This document shows positions 1 to 8,433 of a DNA stretch of 36,186 nucleotides, piece after piece. Under the pieces are notes generated by a model, which worked only from the letters and a program-made list of their open reading frames with translations, searched no databases and was not told where the DNA came from. Each line of letters opens with the position of its first letter. Within the stretch, counting starts at the first letter, position 1. Location of the stretch: positions 1-36,186 of the forward strand of contig JAIESW010000051.1 of assembly GCA_019745565.1 (NCBI GenBank). The letters are read 5' to 3'. The DNA is from Burkholderiales bacterium. GTDB lineage: Bacteria > Pseudomonadota > Gammaproteobacteria > Burkholderiales > Ga0077523. The position numbers and the translations under genes are program-made.

Positions 1-3000
1 CTGGGGTCCGGGCCGTCGTTCACGAACGTGTTCGACCCCACTCCGGACATCCCGGACGATCCGTTCTTCATCACCTACAGCAGCCAGAGCTTCTTGCGCT
101 ACGGCCACAGCTACGCCGTCGGTACCGGCCCCACTCAGGTGAGCCGCGCGAACGCCGAATCGCGGTTCCGCATCCCGATCGTCGAAGCCGGCGACGCTGC
201 GAACCGGATCGAATACGCCGGCTCCGCAGTCATAGAAGCAGGGGCGGGCGACGATGTCGTAGCGCCGATGGCGCGTCAGAAGGAGGGCGCACTGACCGCG
301 TACCAGTACGTCCCACGCGTGCGCGGAGTCGGTGCGTGGCTGTCCGGCGGTCCCGGCAACGACATCCTGACCGGCACCGACGATGCCGATGTGCTCCTCG
401 GTGGCACCGGCAACGACGCGATGCAGGGCGGATATGGTGCCGATCGGTATCTGGTTTCGGCGATCGATGCCGGCCAGGACATCGTGATCGATCCGGAGCA
501 GCGCGTCGACGGAGAGTCGTCCGGCCTGCGCCGGGCGTTCGACCGCTGGTTCGAGCAGAGCGGAGAACCGGTGCGTCGCGCCGCAACCGTGTTTACGGTT
601 GACGACGAGCTGGTCCTGCGGTCGGGGGTCGTGGATCGAGACGTGATCGCGTTCGGGGCCGGCATCGATGCGGACAGCGTTGTCGTGGAGCCGGGCACCA
701 CGACATCCGGATCGCTTTCGGGGCAATCCATGCTGGCGTTGCGTTGGTCCGGCGGCGCCATGCAGGTGGCCACGGGATGGGAGTCCGATTGGCAGCATCG
801 TCTACCGTGGGAGAGCGGCGCCGTTCCGCTGCTGGGGTCCACGGCAGGGATCGAACGCTTCGTGTTCGATGACGGCACGATTCTGTCGCTCACTTCCCTG
901 AGGAAGCGCGCTCTGCATCGTTCCGACGACATCGTGCTGGGTCGTGGCGACGGTGTCGTCACGATCCAGCAATCGAGTGGACTGCGGAGCCTGCGATTCG
1001 GTCCCGACATTTTCCCGCGCGACCTCGCGCTGCGGCGCGACGGCCGCGATGTCGTCATCGCGCTCACCGACGGGACCGCATCCTGGAGGGTGGCGGGCTG
1101 GTTCAACGTTGCCGGGCACGCCACCATCGGGTCGATCCGCTTCGACGACACCGGCTACTGGGATGTCTCGCAGATCACGTCGAACCTGTTGACCGTCGAG
1201 GGCACCGACGGCGCCGACACGCTGACGAGCATCGAGAACGTCGAGAACACGTTGATCGGTCTCGGCGGCAACGATCTGCTGATCGGCGGCAATCGCAACG
1301 ATTTTCTGGCCGGGGGCGAAGGTGCCGACATCCTCGAAGGCGACAGTCTGCTCACCGTGCCGCTGATCGTGCGGGCGCGCGGTTCATCTGCTCAGAACGT
1401 CGATGCGCGAATGGAAGTACGTGTGGACGGCGTGCTGGTGGGAACGATAGATGTTCCTCATGTGAGCGTGTATCAGTCCTATCGCTTCGATCTCGCGATT
1501 GCACGGGGTGAGGCCCATCGCGTCGACGTCGCTTTCGTCAACGATGCCTACTTCCCCGATCTCAAGCAGGATCGCAATCTGTACGTCGAGTCGATCCAGG
1601 TCGGCAACGTGCGAATCCTGCCGAACAGTGCAGGTGTCCGCTACGACCGCGGCGGCGCTGCCGCGGCCTACGATGGTGTCGACGTTCTTGCCGGACAAGC
1701 CACCATGCCTTGGAGCGGGGCACTGCGCTTCGAGATTCCGGCATCCGCGTTCGACGCGGCGGGCGACGACTTCCTGGATGGAGGGCCCGGATCCGACCGC
1801 ATGGCCGGTGGCGCGGGCGACGACACGTATCGCGTCGATGACGCGGGCGATCGTGTCGTCGAGAAGACGGCCGGCGGTTGGGACCACGTCCTGGCAACGA
1901 CTTCGTATCAGCTGCCCGAAGGGGTCGAAGCGTTGAGTCTGGAAAGCGAGGGCCTGACGGGCCGCGGCAGCCGTAGCGACGATCTGCTGGTCGGGAGCTG
2001 GGGCGGTGACGTCCTGCTTGGAGGCGCGGGGCACGACATCCTGCAGGGCCGTGACGGGAACGATCGGCTCGAAGGCGAAGGCACGGTCTCCGCCGTGCTG
2101 ACGGTGCGGGCGAAGGGGTCGAACGCCGCCGGCGTCCGGGCGCGGATGGAGCTGCGCGTCGACGGTGTTTCGATCGGGACGTTCGACGTCGATCCGGACG
2201 GTTACAAGGACTACTCGTTGACGCTGATGGCGAACGAGAGCATCGCGCATGCGATCGACGTGGCGTTCGTGAACGATGCATATTTTCCGGACCGGGGCGA
2301 GGACCGGAATCTGTTCATCGAATCGGTCACGTTCGGTGGAGTCTCCAAAGTCCCCAATTCCGCTACGGCCACATACGACCGCGGGTCCGGAGTGCGCGCG
2401 TACGATGGCCTCGAGGTCGTGGCGGGCCAGAGCACCATGCCCTGGAGCGGCGCGTTGAGATTCGCGTTTTCGGCGTCGACCGCGCTGAACGATCTGCTCG
2501 ACGGCGGATGGGGTGACGACGAACTGGACGGCGGGGCCGGCAACGACTTTCTCGCGGGTGGGGCCGGTGCGGACATCAACGTCGTCGAGCGTGGCACGGA
2601 CATCGTGGCGTTCAACCGGGGCGATGGCGATGATCGAGTTCGCGTGGGCAGTGCGGCTGTGGCGCATGTGTCTCTCGGTGGCGGTATCGCGCGGGACGAT
2701 CTTCGCTTCTCTCGCAACGCCGACGATCTGGTGATCGACACGAGCGCTATGGGCGATCGGCTGACGTTCGCCGAATGGTTCCGCGGTGGGTCGCGGCCGG
2801 CCGGCGCACAGCTCCAGTTCATCGGTACCCGCGTCTTGAACGACGGCACGACGGCCACGACGGTCGAGCGCTATGACTTCGCCGCTGCGATCGCTGATCT
2901 CCACGCCGCGCAGGATGCTGCTCAGACGATCGCAGGGCAGTGGCAGCGCGCCTTCCTCGCGATGGACATGCTCGACGCAACACACACCGTCGAGGCCCTG

Positions 3001-3159
3001 GGCGGCGATCTGGCCGTGCACTACGGCTTGATGGGTTCATTTGGCGGCTTGCCGGTCGACACGGCGCAAGGAGCGCTGCGGGTTCCGACGTTCGCGAGTG
3101 CACCGCAGTCGATCCACCCGCCTGAACCGTTCGACCCGGGCGTCCGCCGTCTCGGCTGA
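1..3159 (+). CDS. RTX-type calcium-binding surface/secreted protein with two xylan-binding-like modules (5' end outside window)
   Basis: The reading frame is open from the first base, so the protein is probably truncated at its N-terminus; the GTG at 28 is the first start-like codon but nothing supports it. Glycine/aspartate nonapeptide repeats (GGxGxDxLxG type) lie near residues 105-145, 415-435, 575-600, 655-690 and 820-850, counted from the GTG. Between them are segments like the haemolysin-type calcium-binding related domain, for example around residues 205-300, 325-385 and 860-940, each with an aromatic W-F or GW motif. Two near-duplicate modules at about 440-569 and 689-814 begin with a VRA(R/K)GS motif, contain VAFVNDAYFPD and end with TMPWSGALRF; they resemble Ca-dependent carbohydrate-binding modules of the CBM60/xylan-binding type. 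RTX proteins are normally exported by type I secretion, but no T1SS gene is visible here. A surface, polysaccharide-binding role is inferred; no catalytic domain was recognised. Confidence 0.85.
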   Translation: MGSGPSFTNVFDPTPDIPDDPFFITYSSQSFLRYGHSYAVGTGPTQVSRANAESRFRIPIVEAGDAANRIEYAGSAVIEAGAGDDVVAPMARQKEGALTAYQYVPRVRGVGAWLSGGPGNDILTGTDDADVLLGGTGNDAMQGGYGADRYLVSAIDAGQDIVIDPEQRVDGESSGLRRAFDRWFEQSGEPVRRAATVFTVDDELVLRSGVVDRDVIAFGAGIDADSVVVEPGTTTSGSLSGQSMLALRWSGGAMQVATGWESDWQHRLPWESGAVPLLGSTAGIERFVFDDGTILSLTSLRKRALHRSDDIVLGRGDGVVTIQQSSGLRSLRFGPDIFPRDLALRRDGRDVVIALTDGTASWRVAGWFNVAGHATIGSIRFDDTGYWDVSQITSNLLTVEGTDGADTLTSIENVENTLIGLGGNDLLIGGNRNDFLAGGEGADILEGDSLLTVPLIVRARGSSAQNVDARMEVRVDGVLVGTIDVPHVSVYQSYRFDLAIARGEAHRVDVAFVNDAYFPDLKQDRNLYVESIQVGNVRILPNSAGVRYDRGGAAAAYDGVDVLAGQATMPWSGALRFEIPASAFDAAGDDFLDGGPGSDRMAGGAGDDTYRVDDAGDRVVEKTAGGWDHVLATTSYQLPEGVEALSLESEGLTGRGSRSDDLLVGSWGGDVLLGGAGHDILQGRDGNDRLEGEGTVSAVLTVRAKGSNAAGVRARMELRVDGVSIGTFDVDPDGYKDYSLTLMANESIAHAIDVAFVNDAYFPDRGEDRNLFIESVTFGGVSKVPNSATATYDRGSGVRAYDGLEVVAGQSTMPWSGALRFAFSASTALNDLLDGGWGDDELDGGAGNDFLAGGAGADINVVERGTDIVAFNRGDGDDRVRVGSAAVAHVSLGGGIARDDLRFSRNADDLVIDTSAMGDRLTFAEWFRGGSRPAGAQLQFIGTRVLNDGTTATTVERYDFAAAIADLHAAQDAAQTIAGQWQRAFLAMDMLDATHTVEALGGDLAVHYGLMGSFGGLPVDTAQGALRVPTFASAPQSIHPPEPFDPGVRRLG

Positions 3160-3276
3160 CGGTCGCGCGTCGATCGGAGCCCGTATGGTCTGGGTTATGC
3201 TTCCGGTCCGCGCGCGGTCGGAGCAGACGTCGTTCGCGCGATTGCACCGACCTTCCTCGATTCCGCTTGCTTCCGC

Positions 3277-4170
3277 ATGAACGCTCCCACTCGCCGCAAG
3301 GGCATCATCCTCGCCGGCGGCTCCGGCACACGGCTGTATCCCGTGACGCAGGCCGTGTCCAAGCAATTGTTGCCGGTTTACGACAAGCCGATGATCTACT
3401 ACCCGCTCACCACGCTGATGCTGGCGGGGATACGCGACGTGCTGATCATCTCCACACCCCAGGACACACCGCGCTTTGCGGAGCTCTTGGGTGACGGAGC
3501 CCGATGGGGCATGAACATTTCCTATGCGGTGCAGCCTTCGCCGGACGGCCTCGCACAGGCCTTCATCATCGGCGAGAAGTTCGTCGCCGGCGGCAGGAGC
3601 GCGCTGGTGCTGGGCGACAACATCTTCTACGGGCACGACCTGGGCGACGATCTGCAGGGCGCCATGAACAAGGATGGTTGCGCGACGGTGTTCGCTTATC
3701 CGGTGACGGATCCGGAGCGCTATGGCGTCGTGGAGTTCGACGCCGGTGGTCGCGCCATCAGCATCGAGGAGAAGCCCGCCAAGCCGAAGTCGCGCTACGC
3801 GGTGACCGGGTTGTACTTCTACGATGCGCGCGTGGTGGACGTGGCGAAGAACCTCAAGCCCTCCGCCCGCGGCGAGCTCGAGATCACCGATGTCAATCGC
3901 CAGTACCTCGCGTGGAACGATCTCGATGTGGTGGTGATGGGTCGCGGCCACGCGTGGCTCGACACCGGCACGCACGATTCGCTGATCGAGGCCGCACAGT
4001 TCGTTCAGACGGTGGAGAAGCGCCAAGGCCTCAAGATCGCGTGCCCCGAGGAGATCGCGTTCCGCATGCAGTTCATCGATGCGGCGCAGCTCGAGAAGCT
4101 CGCCGAACCGCTGCGCAAGAGCGGTTACGGGCAGTACCTGCTGCAGGTGCTGCGCGAGCGGATCTTCTAG
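3277..4170 (+). CDS. rfbA: Glucose-1-phosphate thymidylyltransferase
   Basis: Makes dTDP-glucose from dTTP and glucose-1-phosphate, the first step of dTDP-L-rhamnose synthesis in the cytoplasm. The 297-residue length is normal for RfbA/RmlA. The nucleotidyltransferase signature GGSGTRLYP is at residues 14-22, followed by a [11 protein letters not shown] segment typical of this enzyme; GDNIFYG and the GTHDSL segment further on also match the family. The ATG at 3277 fits the normal N-terminus although the ribosome site is weak. It is followed 12 bp later by rfbC, so the two are probably co-transcribed. The dehydratase gene rfbB, needed for step two, is not in the window. Confidence 0.96.
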   Translation: MNAPTRRKGIILAGGSGTRLYPVTQAVSKQLLPVYDKPMIYYPLTTLMLAGIRDVLIISTPQDTPRFAELLGDGARWGMNISYAVQPSPDGLAQAFIIGEKFVAGGRSALVLGDNIFYGHDLGDDLQGAMNKDGCATVFAYPVTDPERYGVVEFDAGGRAISIEEKPAKPKSRYAVTGLYFYDARVVDVAKNLKPSARGELEITDVNRQYLAWNDLDVVVMGRGHAWLDTGTHDSLIEAAQFVQTVEKRQGLKIACPEEIAFRMQFIDAAQLEKLAEPLRKSGYGQYLLQVLRERIF

Positions 4171-4182
4171 AGGCTTGCCGCG

Positions 4183-4728
4183 ATGAACGTGATCGTGACG
4201 CCCCTGGAGGGCCTCGTGCTGCTCGAGCCGAAGGTGTTCGGCGATGCGCGCGGTTTCTTTCTCGAGAGTTTCAACCAGCGCCGGTTCGCCGAGCTCACCG
4301 GCTATCGGGGCGAATTCGTGCAGGACAACCATTCGCGCTCGCAGCGCGGCGTGCTGCGCGGCCTGCACTATCAGATCAAGCAGCCTCAGGGGAAACTCGT
4401 CCGCGTCGTGAGCGGAGCGGTGTTCGACGTGGCGGTGGACGTGCGGCGCAGCTCGAAGACCTTCGGTCGCTGGTACGGGGCGGAGCTGTCGGCGGAGAAC
4501 AAGCGCATGGCGTGGATCCCCGCAGGCTTCGCGCACGGTTTCCTGGTGCTCAGCGAGACCGCGGACTTCCTCTACAAGACCACGGATTACTGGGCGCCCG
4601 AGCACGAACGGTCGATCGCGTGGAACGATCCCGCCATCGGCATCGAGTGGCCTCTGCAAGTCGAGCCGCAATTGTCGGCGAAGGACAAGGTGGGGAAGCT
4701 TCTAGCGGAGGCGGAGGTGTTCGAGTGA
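4183..4728 (+). CDS. rfbC: dTDP-4-dehydrorhamnose 3,5-epimerase
   Basis: Epimerises dTDP-4-keto-6-deoxyglucose at C3 and C5, step three of dTDP-L-rhamnose synthesis. The 181-residue cupin-fold protein has the family motifs: DNHSRS and RGVLRGLHYQ around residues 48-63, with the expected catalytic His at position 62, a KLVRVV strand at 71-76, and FLYKTTDYW at 129-137 carrying the expected catalytic Tyr (131). It starts 12 bp after rfbA on the same strand. The C-terminus is followed by a palindromic intergenic repeat, not directly by rfbD. Confidence 0.96.
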   Translation: MNVIVTPLEGLVLLEPKVFGDARGFFLESFNQRRFAELTGYRGEFVQDNHSRSQRGVLRGLHYQIKQPQGKLVRVVSGAVFDVAVDVRRSSKTFGRWYGAELSAENKRMAWIPAGFAHGFLVLSETADFLYKTTDYWAPEHERSIAWNDPAIGIEWPLQVEPQLSAKDKVGKLLAEAEVFE

Positions 4729-4760
4729 GGGGAAGGTTGTCGCGGGGTGGGGCGGATGTG

Positions 4761-4853
4761 GCCCCCATCCCAACCTTCCCCCGGCGAAGCCGGGGGAAGG
4801 AGTCGTACACCCCTTCCCCCGCGCGTCGCGCGGGGGAAGGTAGGGATGGGGGC
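4761..4853. repeat. Palindromic intergenic repeat, copy 1 (double hairpin)
   Basis: The ends are GCCCCCATCCCAACCTTCCCCC and its near-complement. Two hairpins of type CCTTCCCCC...GGGGGAAGG (inner arms GGC/GCC and GCG/CGC) are joined by a linker with GTACAC. It lies between rfbC and rfbD, so read-through transcription must cross it. It is one of about seven related copies in this window. Confidence 0.88.
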
Positions 4854-4864
4854 CAGCCCCTCCC

Positions 4865-5764
4865 ATGACCCCTCTCCGCATCCTGGTCACCGGTGCCGCC
4901 GGCCAGGTCGGCTGGGAACTGCAGCGCTCGCTCGCAAACCTCGGCACGATCACGGCCATCGATCTCGCCGACCTCGACCTCACCGACGTCGATGCAGTGC
5001 GCGCATTCATCGCGGACCAGCGTCCCGACGTGCTGGTCAATCCCGCGGCATACACGGCGGTGGACAAGGCGGAAGAGCAGCCTGGCCTCGCCATGGCCGT
5101 CAACGGCATCGCGCCGGGTGTGATGGCGCAAGCGATGGCCAAGCTCGGTGGATTGATGATCCATTACTCCACCGACTACGTGTTCGACGGCAGCAAGGCC
5201 ACCCCCTGGATTGAAACCGATACGCCGAATCCGCTCAGCACCTACGGGCGCACGAAGTTGGCCGGCGAGCAGGCGGTGCAGGTCGCCGGCGGTGCGCACG
5301 TCGTCCTGCGGACTTCGTGGGTGTACGGTCGCCGTGGCGGCAATTTCATGCTCACGATGATCCGGCTCGCAAAGGAACGCGACGAGCTGCGCATCGTGGC
5401 CGATCAGCATGGAGCGCCCACGTGGTGCCGGACGCTGGCCGAAGGCACGGCGGATATCGTTGCACGCCTGTGGCGCGATCCTGACGCTCGTGCCAAGGCG
5501 CGCGCGCTGAGCGGCGTGTATCACTTCACCAACGGCGGTGCGACCACGTGGCACGGGTTCGCCTCGGCGATCGTGGCGACCGCTCCCGAACTTGCGGACC
5601 GGCGCCACGTGAAGGTCACGCCGATCGCCACCTCCGATTACCCGCTGCCCGCCCGGCGTCCGGCGAATTCGCTGCTCGACAACGGCAAGCTGATAGCCAC
5701 CTTCGGCGTCCGCCCGGTGCCGTGGGACCAGGCGTTGCGCACCTGCTTGGCCGAGCGGCTCTGA
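4865..5764 (+). CDS. rfbD: dTDP-4-dehydrorhamnose reductase
   Basis: NAD(P)H-dependent reduction giving dTDP-L-rhamnose, the last step of the pathway. The 299-residue protein is an extended SDR: Rossmann motif GAAGQVG at residues 10-16, YSTDYVFDG at 101-109 and the YxxxK catalytic pair in STYGRTK (Tyr127, Lys131). The ATG at 4865 lies just past the repeat element; its N-terminus MTPLRILVTG matches the family. A GC-rich hairpin terminator follows 15 bp after the stop. With rfbA and rfbC it forms an rfbACD set with rfbB presumably elsewhere. Confidence 0.96.
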   Translation: MTPLRILVTGAAGQVGWELQRSLANLGTITAIDLADLDLTDVDAVRAFIADQRPDVLVNPAAYTAVDKAEEQPGLAMAVNGIAPGVMAQAMAKLGGLMIHYSTDYVFDGSKATPWIETDTPNPLSTYGRTKLAGEQAVQVAGGAHVVLRTSWVYGRRGGNFMLTMIRLAKERDELRIVADQHGAPTWCRTLAEGTADIVARLWRDPDARAKARALSGVYHFTNGGATTWHGFASAIVATAPELADRRHVKVTPIATSDYPLPARRPANSLLDNGKLIATFGVRPVPWDQALRTCLAERL

Positions 5765-5778
5765 ACCGCCCCAGCAAA

Positions 5779-5812
5779 TGAAAACGGCCCCGAAGGGCCG
5801 TTTTCATTTTTG
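5779..5812. terminator. Bidirectional rho-independent terminator
   Basis: A perfect 12-bp stem (TGAAAACGGCCC / GGGCCGTTTTCA, 5779-5806) with a CGAA loop is followed by a T-run on the plus strand, and A/T-rich flanks serve the minus strand. It lies between the convergent rfbD (+) and PEP-CTERM (-) genes. Confidence 0.9.
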
Positions 5813-5825
5813 AGGCTGATTGCGC

Positions 5826-6527
5826 TCAGCGCATCTTGCGGCGGATCGCGAAACCGATCATGCCCACGCCCAGGCCCAGCATGGCCCAGGTGCTCGGTTC
5901 CGGAATCGGTACCACGCCGACGGACAGGGTCACGTTGCGCTTCTCGATGTAGGCGCCTTGGGAATCCGGCGGGATGGCCCAGGCGGCCAGCAGGTTGTAG
6001 ATCGACACATGGGCAGTGTCTACGCTCGCGCCGAGGGAGACCGATGCAGAACCGGACCACTGCTTGGTAGCGAAGTTGAACGTCGATCCGTTGGACACGA
6101 GGGTCGAGACGGTGAGGGAGGAGGACACCGGACCGGCTGCAGGTCCGAGGCCGGCCATCCAGAGGTCTCCGGTCGCCTGCAAGCCGACCGTGCCGGGACC
6201 GAAGAAATAGTAGTTGCCGCCTTCGGTGAGGGAGCTGCCGGTGATCTTGTAGCCGTCGTCGGCGATGATCTTGAGATCGAAGGTGCCGCTGGTCACGTCC
6301 ACCGGGGAGCCTGAAGCCACACCGGCCTCGGCGTAGGCACCGGTGTTGCGGGACGGGGTCCAGACGATGGCGTCGCCGACGATGGTCGGGGTGCCGAAGA
6401 GTCCGGTCAGCGCGCTGTCGAACCGGATGTCGAAGAAATCGCCGTCCAGGGTGACGATCGCCGCGGAGGCGCCCGTCTGAAGCCCCAGCGCAAGGGCGAT
6501 TCCAGCGAAGATTTTTTTGCAGGTCAT
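5826..6527 (-). CDS. PEP-CTERM sorting-domain protein
   Basis: A 233-residue exported protein. The N-terminus is a Sec signal (MTCKKIF, then a hydrophobic stretch ending near GASAA). The C-terminus is a classic PEP-CTERM signal: VPIPEPSTW, a hydrophobic helix of about 15 residues, then RRKMR. Such proteins are cut and sorted by an exosortase, usually in exopolysaccharide-producing Gram-negatives. The middle part is rich in beta-type sequence and is not recognised. The ATG at 6527 is chosen because AGGAG lies 9 nt upstream; a TTG three codons earlier directly abuts the AGGAG and is unlikely. No exosortase gene is in the window. Confidence 0.92.
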   Translation of the reverse strand: MTCKKIFAGIALALGLQTGASAAIVTLDGDFFDIRFDSALTGLFGTPTIVGDAIVWTPSRNTGAYAEAGVASGSPVDVTSGTFDLKIIADDGYKITGSSLTEGGNYYFFGPGTVGLQATGDLWMAGLGPAAGPVSSSLTVSTLVSNGSTFNFATKQWSGSASVSLGASVDTAHVSIYNLLAAWAIPPDSQGAYIEKRNVTLSVGVVPIPEPSTWAMLGLGVGMIGFAIRRKMR

Positions 6528-6609
6528 GGTCTCCAACTCCTGAATCAGCAGCGCGAACGCCAGCGTGACGATCTAGCTGCGTCGGCCGCGGCGAGTGGCC
6601 GCTGCCTAT

Positions 6610-6639
6610 TGTTGTTGGCTGGTTTGTTGTTGGCTGGTT
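6610..6639. repeat. Tandem 15-bp direct repeat, two copies
   Basis: TGTTGTTGGCTGGTT occurs twice without a gap (6610-6624 and 6625-6639), about 85-110 bp upstream of the PEP-CTERM start codon. It could be a regulator-binding site; no protein can be assigned. Confidence 0.75.
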
Positions 6640-6700
6640 TCCCAGCTTCGACTCTACTGCATGGCTTGCCCGGGTCGTCGGGAGTTTTCGGAACTACACC

Positions 6701-6720
6701 GTGAGAATTTCTCCTCTCAC
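6701..6720. promoter_or_regulatory. Inverted repeat upstream of PEP-CTERM gene
   Basis: GTGAGA and TCTCAC are perfect 6-bp inverted arms with an 8-bp spacer, and GAGAATTTCTC inside is itself an 11-bp palindrome. This is operator-like in size. Function is inferred from symmetry and position only. Confidence 0.35.
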
Positions 6721-6934
6721 GCAATCTAATTCGCTGTCAGTGTCGCGTACCGGTGTTACTACGAAGTTTCAAGGGATGAGCCGGTCTGTTCAAGAGGTTT
6801 CTACGTCGGGCGGTTAAACAGACTTGACGTTTGTTCCCCTGGGACCAGATCCGGTTTAATCGCGGTTCCTGTTTGATTCCGGGCAGATGGCGCACAACTC
6901 CCGCTACCGCCGGCCTGACCGCAAGTGTCACAAA

Positions 6935-6950
6935 AGCACGTGTAGTGCCA
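6935..6950 (-). promoter_or_regulatory. Sigma-54-like promoter motif towards the PEP-CTERM gene
   Basis: On the minus strand the sequence is TGGCACTACACGTGCT, with GG and GC at the required 10-bp separation and TGGCAC matching the -24 element exactly. It was the only such match found on this strand between 6541 and 7020. The implied leader to the start at 6527 is about 400 nt, which is long. RpoN control of PEP-CTERM genes is known in some betaproteobacteria. Confidence 0.4.
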
Positions 6951-7165
6951 GAAAGTGCCGCACGTGAGAGTGTTGTTGAAACTGTTTGGATTCAATGGGG
7001 TGCGGATTCTCGTCGCGTCCCGCTCCGCACCGGCGTGGTGCCTACAGGCCCATAAACCGGAAGATCCAGGGGCAAGGCTTACGGGTGTTTTGTTAGATTT
7101 TCTTCTTTCGGCGACACCGGTGCGCGTCGGTGAATCTTCCAGTGTGACGACCCGTTGGAGCGGTT

Positions 7166-7181
7166 TGGTGTGAGGTTTGCC
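7166..7181 (+). promoter_or_regulatory. Weaker sigma-54-like motif towards the PpiC-type gene
   Basis: TGGTGTGAGGTTTGCC keeps the GG-N10-GC spacing and a good -12 (TTTGC), but its -24 is imperfect. It would give a leader of about 185 nt before 7378. Confidence 0.28.
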
Positions 7182-7377
7182 GTTGGGGGTTGGCGACGAT
7201 CCGTCGCCTTGCCGGCGATCACGGTCCGGCATCTGCCTTAGCATCGACCATAGCGCCGAAGGCTTTGATCTGCCGGATTTTCTTGCGGCGGCTGCGGCGT
7301 TAGGCGGATGACCGGAGTCCGATTTCTGTAACATTCGGCCCGTAGTTTCCCGGCTTCACTGATGGAGGGAAGGTCCC

Positions 7378-8280
7378 ATGTTGTTCCGATGCATCGCTTC
7401 GATGCTGCTGTTGTGCGCATTGCCGGCGCTGGCCGTCGACAAACTCCCCCCGGGAGTGATCGCCAAGATGGGTGACAACGAACTCAAGGTCGATGAGTTG
7501 AAGGCCATCATCGACAGCCTTCCGCCCGAGGCGAAGGCGCAGCTCGCCAATACGCCGCAGGACATGACCCGCGTCATCCGGTTGGAGATGCTGCGCCGGG
7601 CGCTGGCCGCCGAAGCCCGGACCAAGGGTTGGGACAAGCGCCCCGAGGTGATCGCCCTGATGGACCGGGCACGCGAACAGATCCTCGTGTCGAGCTACAT
7701 GAACAGCGTCGCGCGGCCGCCCGAGACCTATCCGACCGAGGCGGACATCAAGGCTGCCTACGATCAGAACGCCGGGCAGTTCCTCTCACCCAAACAGTTC
7801 CGCCTGTCGCAGGTTTTCGTTCTCGCGCCGGCGGAGAGCGACAAGGCCGCCTTCACCAAGGCGCAATCCAAGGCCAACGACATGGCTGCCCGCGCCAAGG
7901 TGAAGAGCGTGGACTTTCCCGCCCTGGCCAAGGCCGGGTCGGAGCATGCCGAGAGTGCTGCCAAGGGCGGCGACATGGGTTGGGTGACGGAGCAGAACCT
8001 GATTCCCGAACTGCGCGATGCCGTCGCGAATCTGAAGAAGGGCGATGTGGCCGGGCCGATCAAGACCACGGCCGGCTGGCACGTGATCCGGCTGGACGAC
8101 GTGAAGGAGAAGGGCGTGCGGCCGCTCCCGGAAGTGCGTGACCAGCTCGCGAGCGCGCTGCGGGTGCGCAAGGCGCAGGAGACCGAGCAGGCCTATCTCA
8201 CGTTCCTGACGAACAAGACGCCGGTGGTGATCAACGACGCCGAACTGCCGAAGGTACAACCGGCGGGGGCGCCGAAGTAA
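7378..8280 (+). CDS. Exported PpiC/parvulin-type peptidyl-prolyl isomerase (EpsD-like)
   Basis: A 300-residue protein with a short signal peptide (hydrophobic residues 5-18, ALPALA end). An N-terminal helical SurA/EpsD-like part follows (residues 20-130), then a parvulin rotamase domain at about 140-245, with QFRLSQVFV, AAKGGDMGWV and GPIKTTAGWHVIRLDD as landmarks. It probably helps fold exported proteins in the periplasm. EpsD-family PPIases are typical of exosortase/exopolysaccharide loci, which fits the PEP-CTERM neighbour, but assignment to EpsD itself is inference. GGAGGGAAGG lies just upstream of the ATG. It is transcribed away from the PEP-CTERM gene, and a palindromic repeat follows its stop. 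Confidence 0.9.
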   Translation: MLFRCIASMLLLCALPALAVDKLPPGVIAKMGDNELKVDELKAIIDSLPPEAKAQLANTPQDMTRVIRLEMLRRALAAEARTKGWDKRPEVIALMDRAREQILVSSYMNSVARPPETYPTEADIKAAYDQNAGQFLSPKQFRLSQVFVLAPAESDKAAFTKAQSKANDMAARAKVKSVDFPALAKAGSEHAESAAKGGDMGWVTEQNLIPELRDAVANLKKGDVAGPIKTTAGWHVIRLDDVKEKGVRPLPEVRDQLASALRVRKAQETEQAYLTFLTNKTPVVINDAELPKVQPAGAPK

Positions 8281-8307
8281 CAGGGCGGGGGCGGGGGATA
8301 CGTCGCT

Positions 8308-8423
8308 GCCCCCATCCCAACCTTCCCCCGGCAGGCCGGGGGAAGGAGTGCTCCGTTTAGGTCAGCACGCCTGCAGATGCACTCCTTCCTCCACCGCAGG
8401 TGGGGGAAGGTTGGGATGGGGGC
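8308..8423. repeat. Palindromic intergenic repeat, copy 2
   Basis: Same ends as copy 1 (GCCCCCATCCCAACCTTCCCCC and complement). The left hairpin has GGC/GCC arms; the right hairpin is CCTTCCTCCACC/GGTGGGGGAAGG. The linker between them is longer than usual, so this copy is about 116 bp. It lies between the convergent PpiC-type and VanZ-like genes. Confidence 0.85.
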
Positions 8424-8433
8424 AGCCGCCCTC

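Larger units (their letters stand above)
6528..7377. other. 850-bp intergenic region without a credible gene
   Basis: This divergent gap between the PEP-CTERM gene (-) and the PpiC-type gene (+) is less GC-rich than its surroundings. The open frames in it lack recognisable protein features. It holds a 15-bp tandem repeat, an inverted repeat, two CACGTG palindromes 23 bp apart (6938 and 6961), a TGCCGG/CCGGCA hairpin (7210-7231) and sigma-54-like motifs on each strand. A regulatory region, an unrecognised small RNA or a decayed gene are all possible. Confidence 0.6.

Noticed and set aside
3037..4671. Long minus-strand open frame opposite rfbA and rfbC
   Set aside because: High-GC antisense shadow; the plus strand encodes well-known enzymes with full motifs.
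6547..6562. Second sigma-54-like motif (TGGCGTTCGCGCTGCT, minus strand) near the PEP-CTERM start
   Set aside because: Spacing fits, but transcription would start within or after the ribosome site of the gene.
6801..7334. Open frame of 177 codons on the minus strand in the large intergenic gap
   Set aside because: Low-complexity composition, no recognisable motif or ribosome site, and it covers the regulatory-looking repeats.
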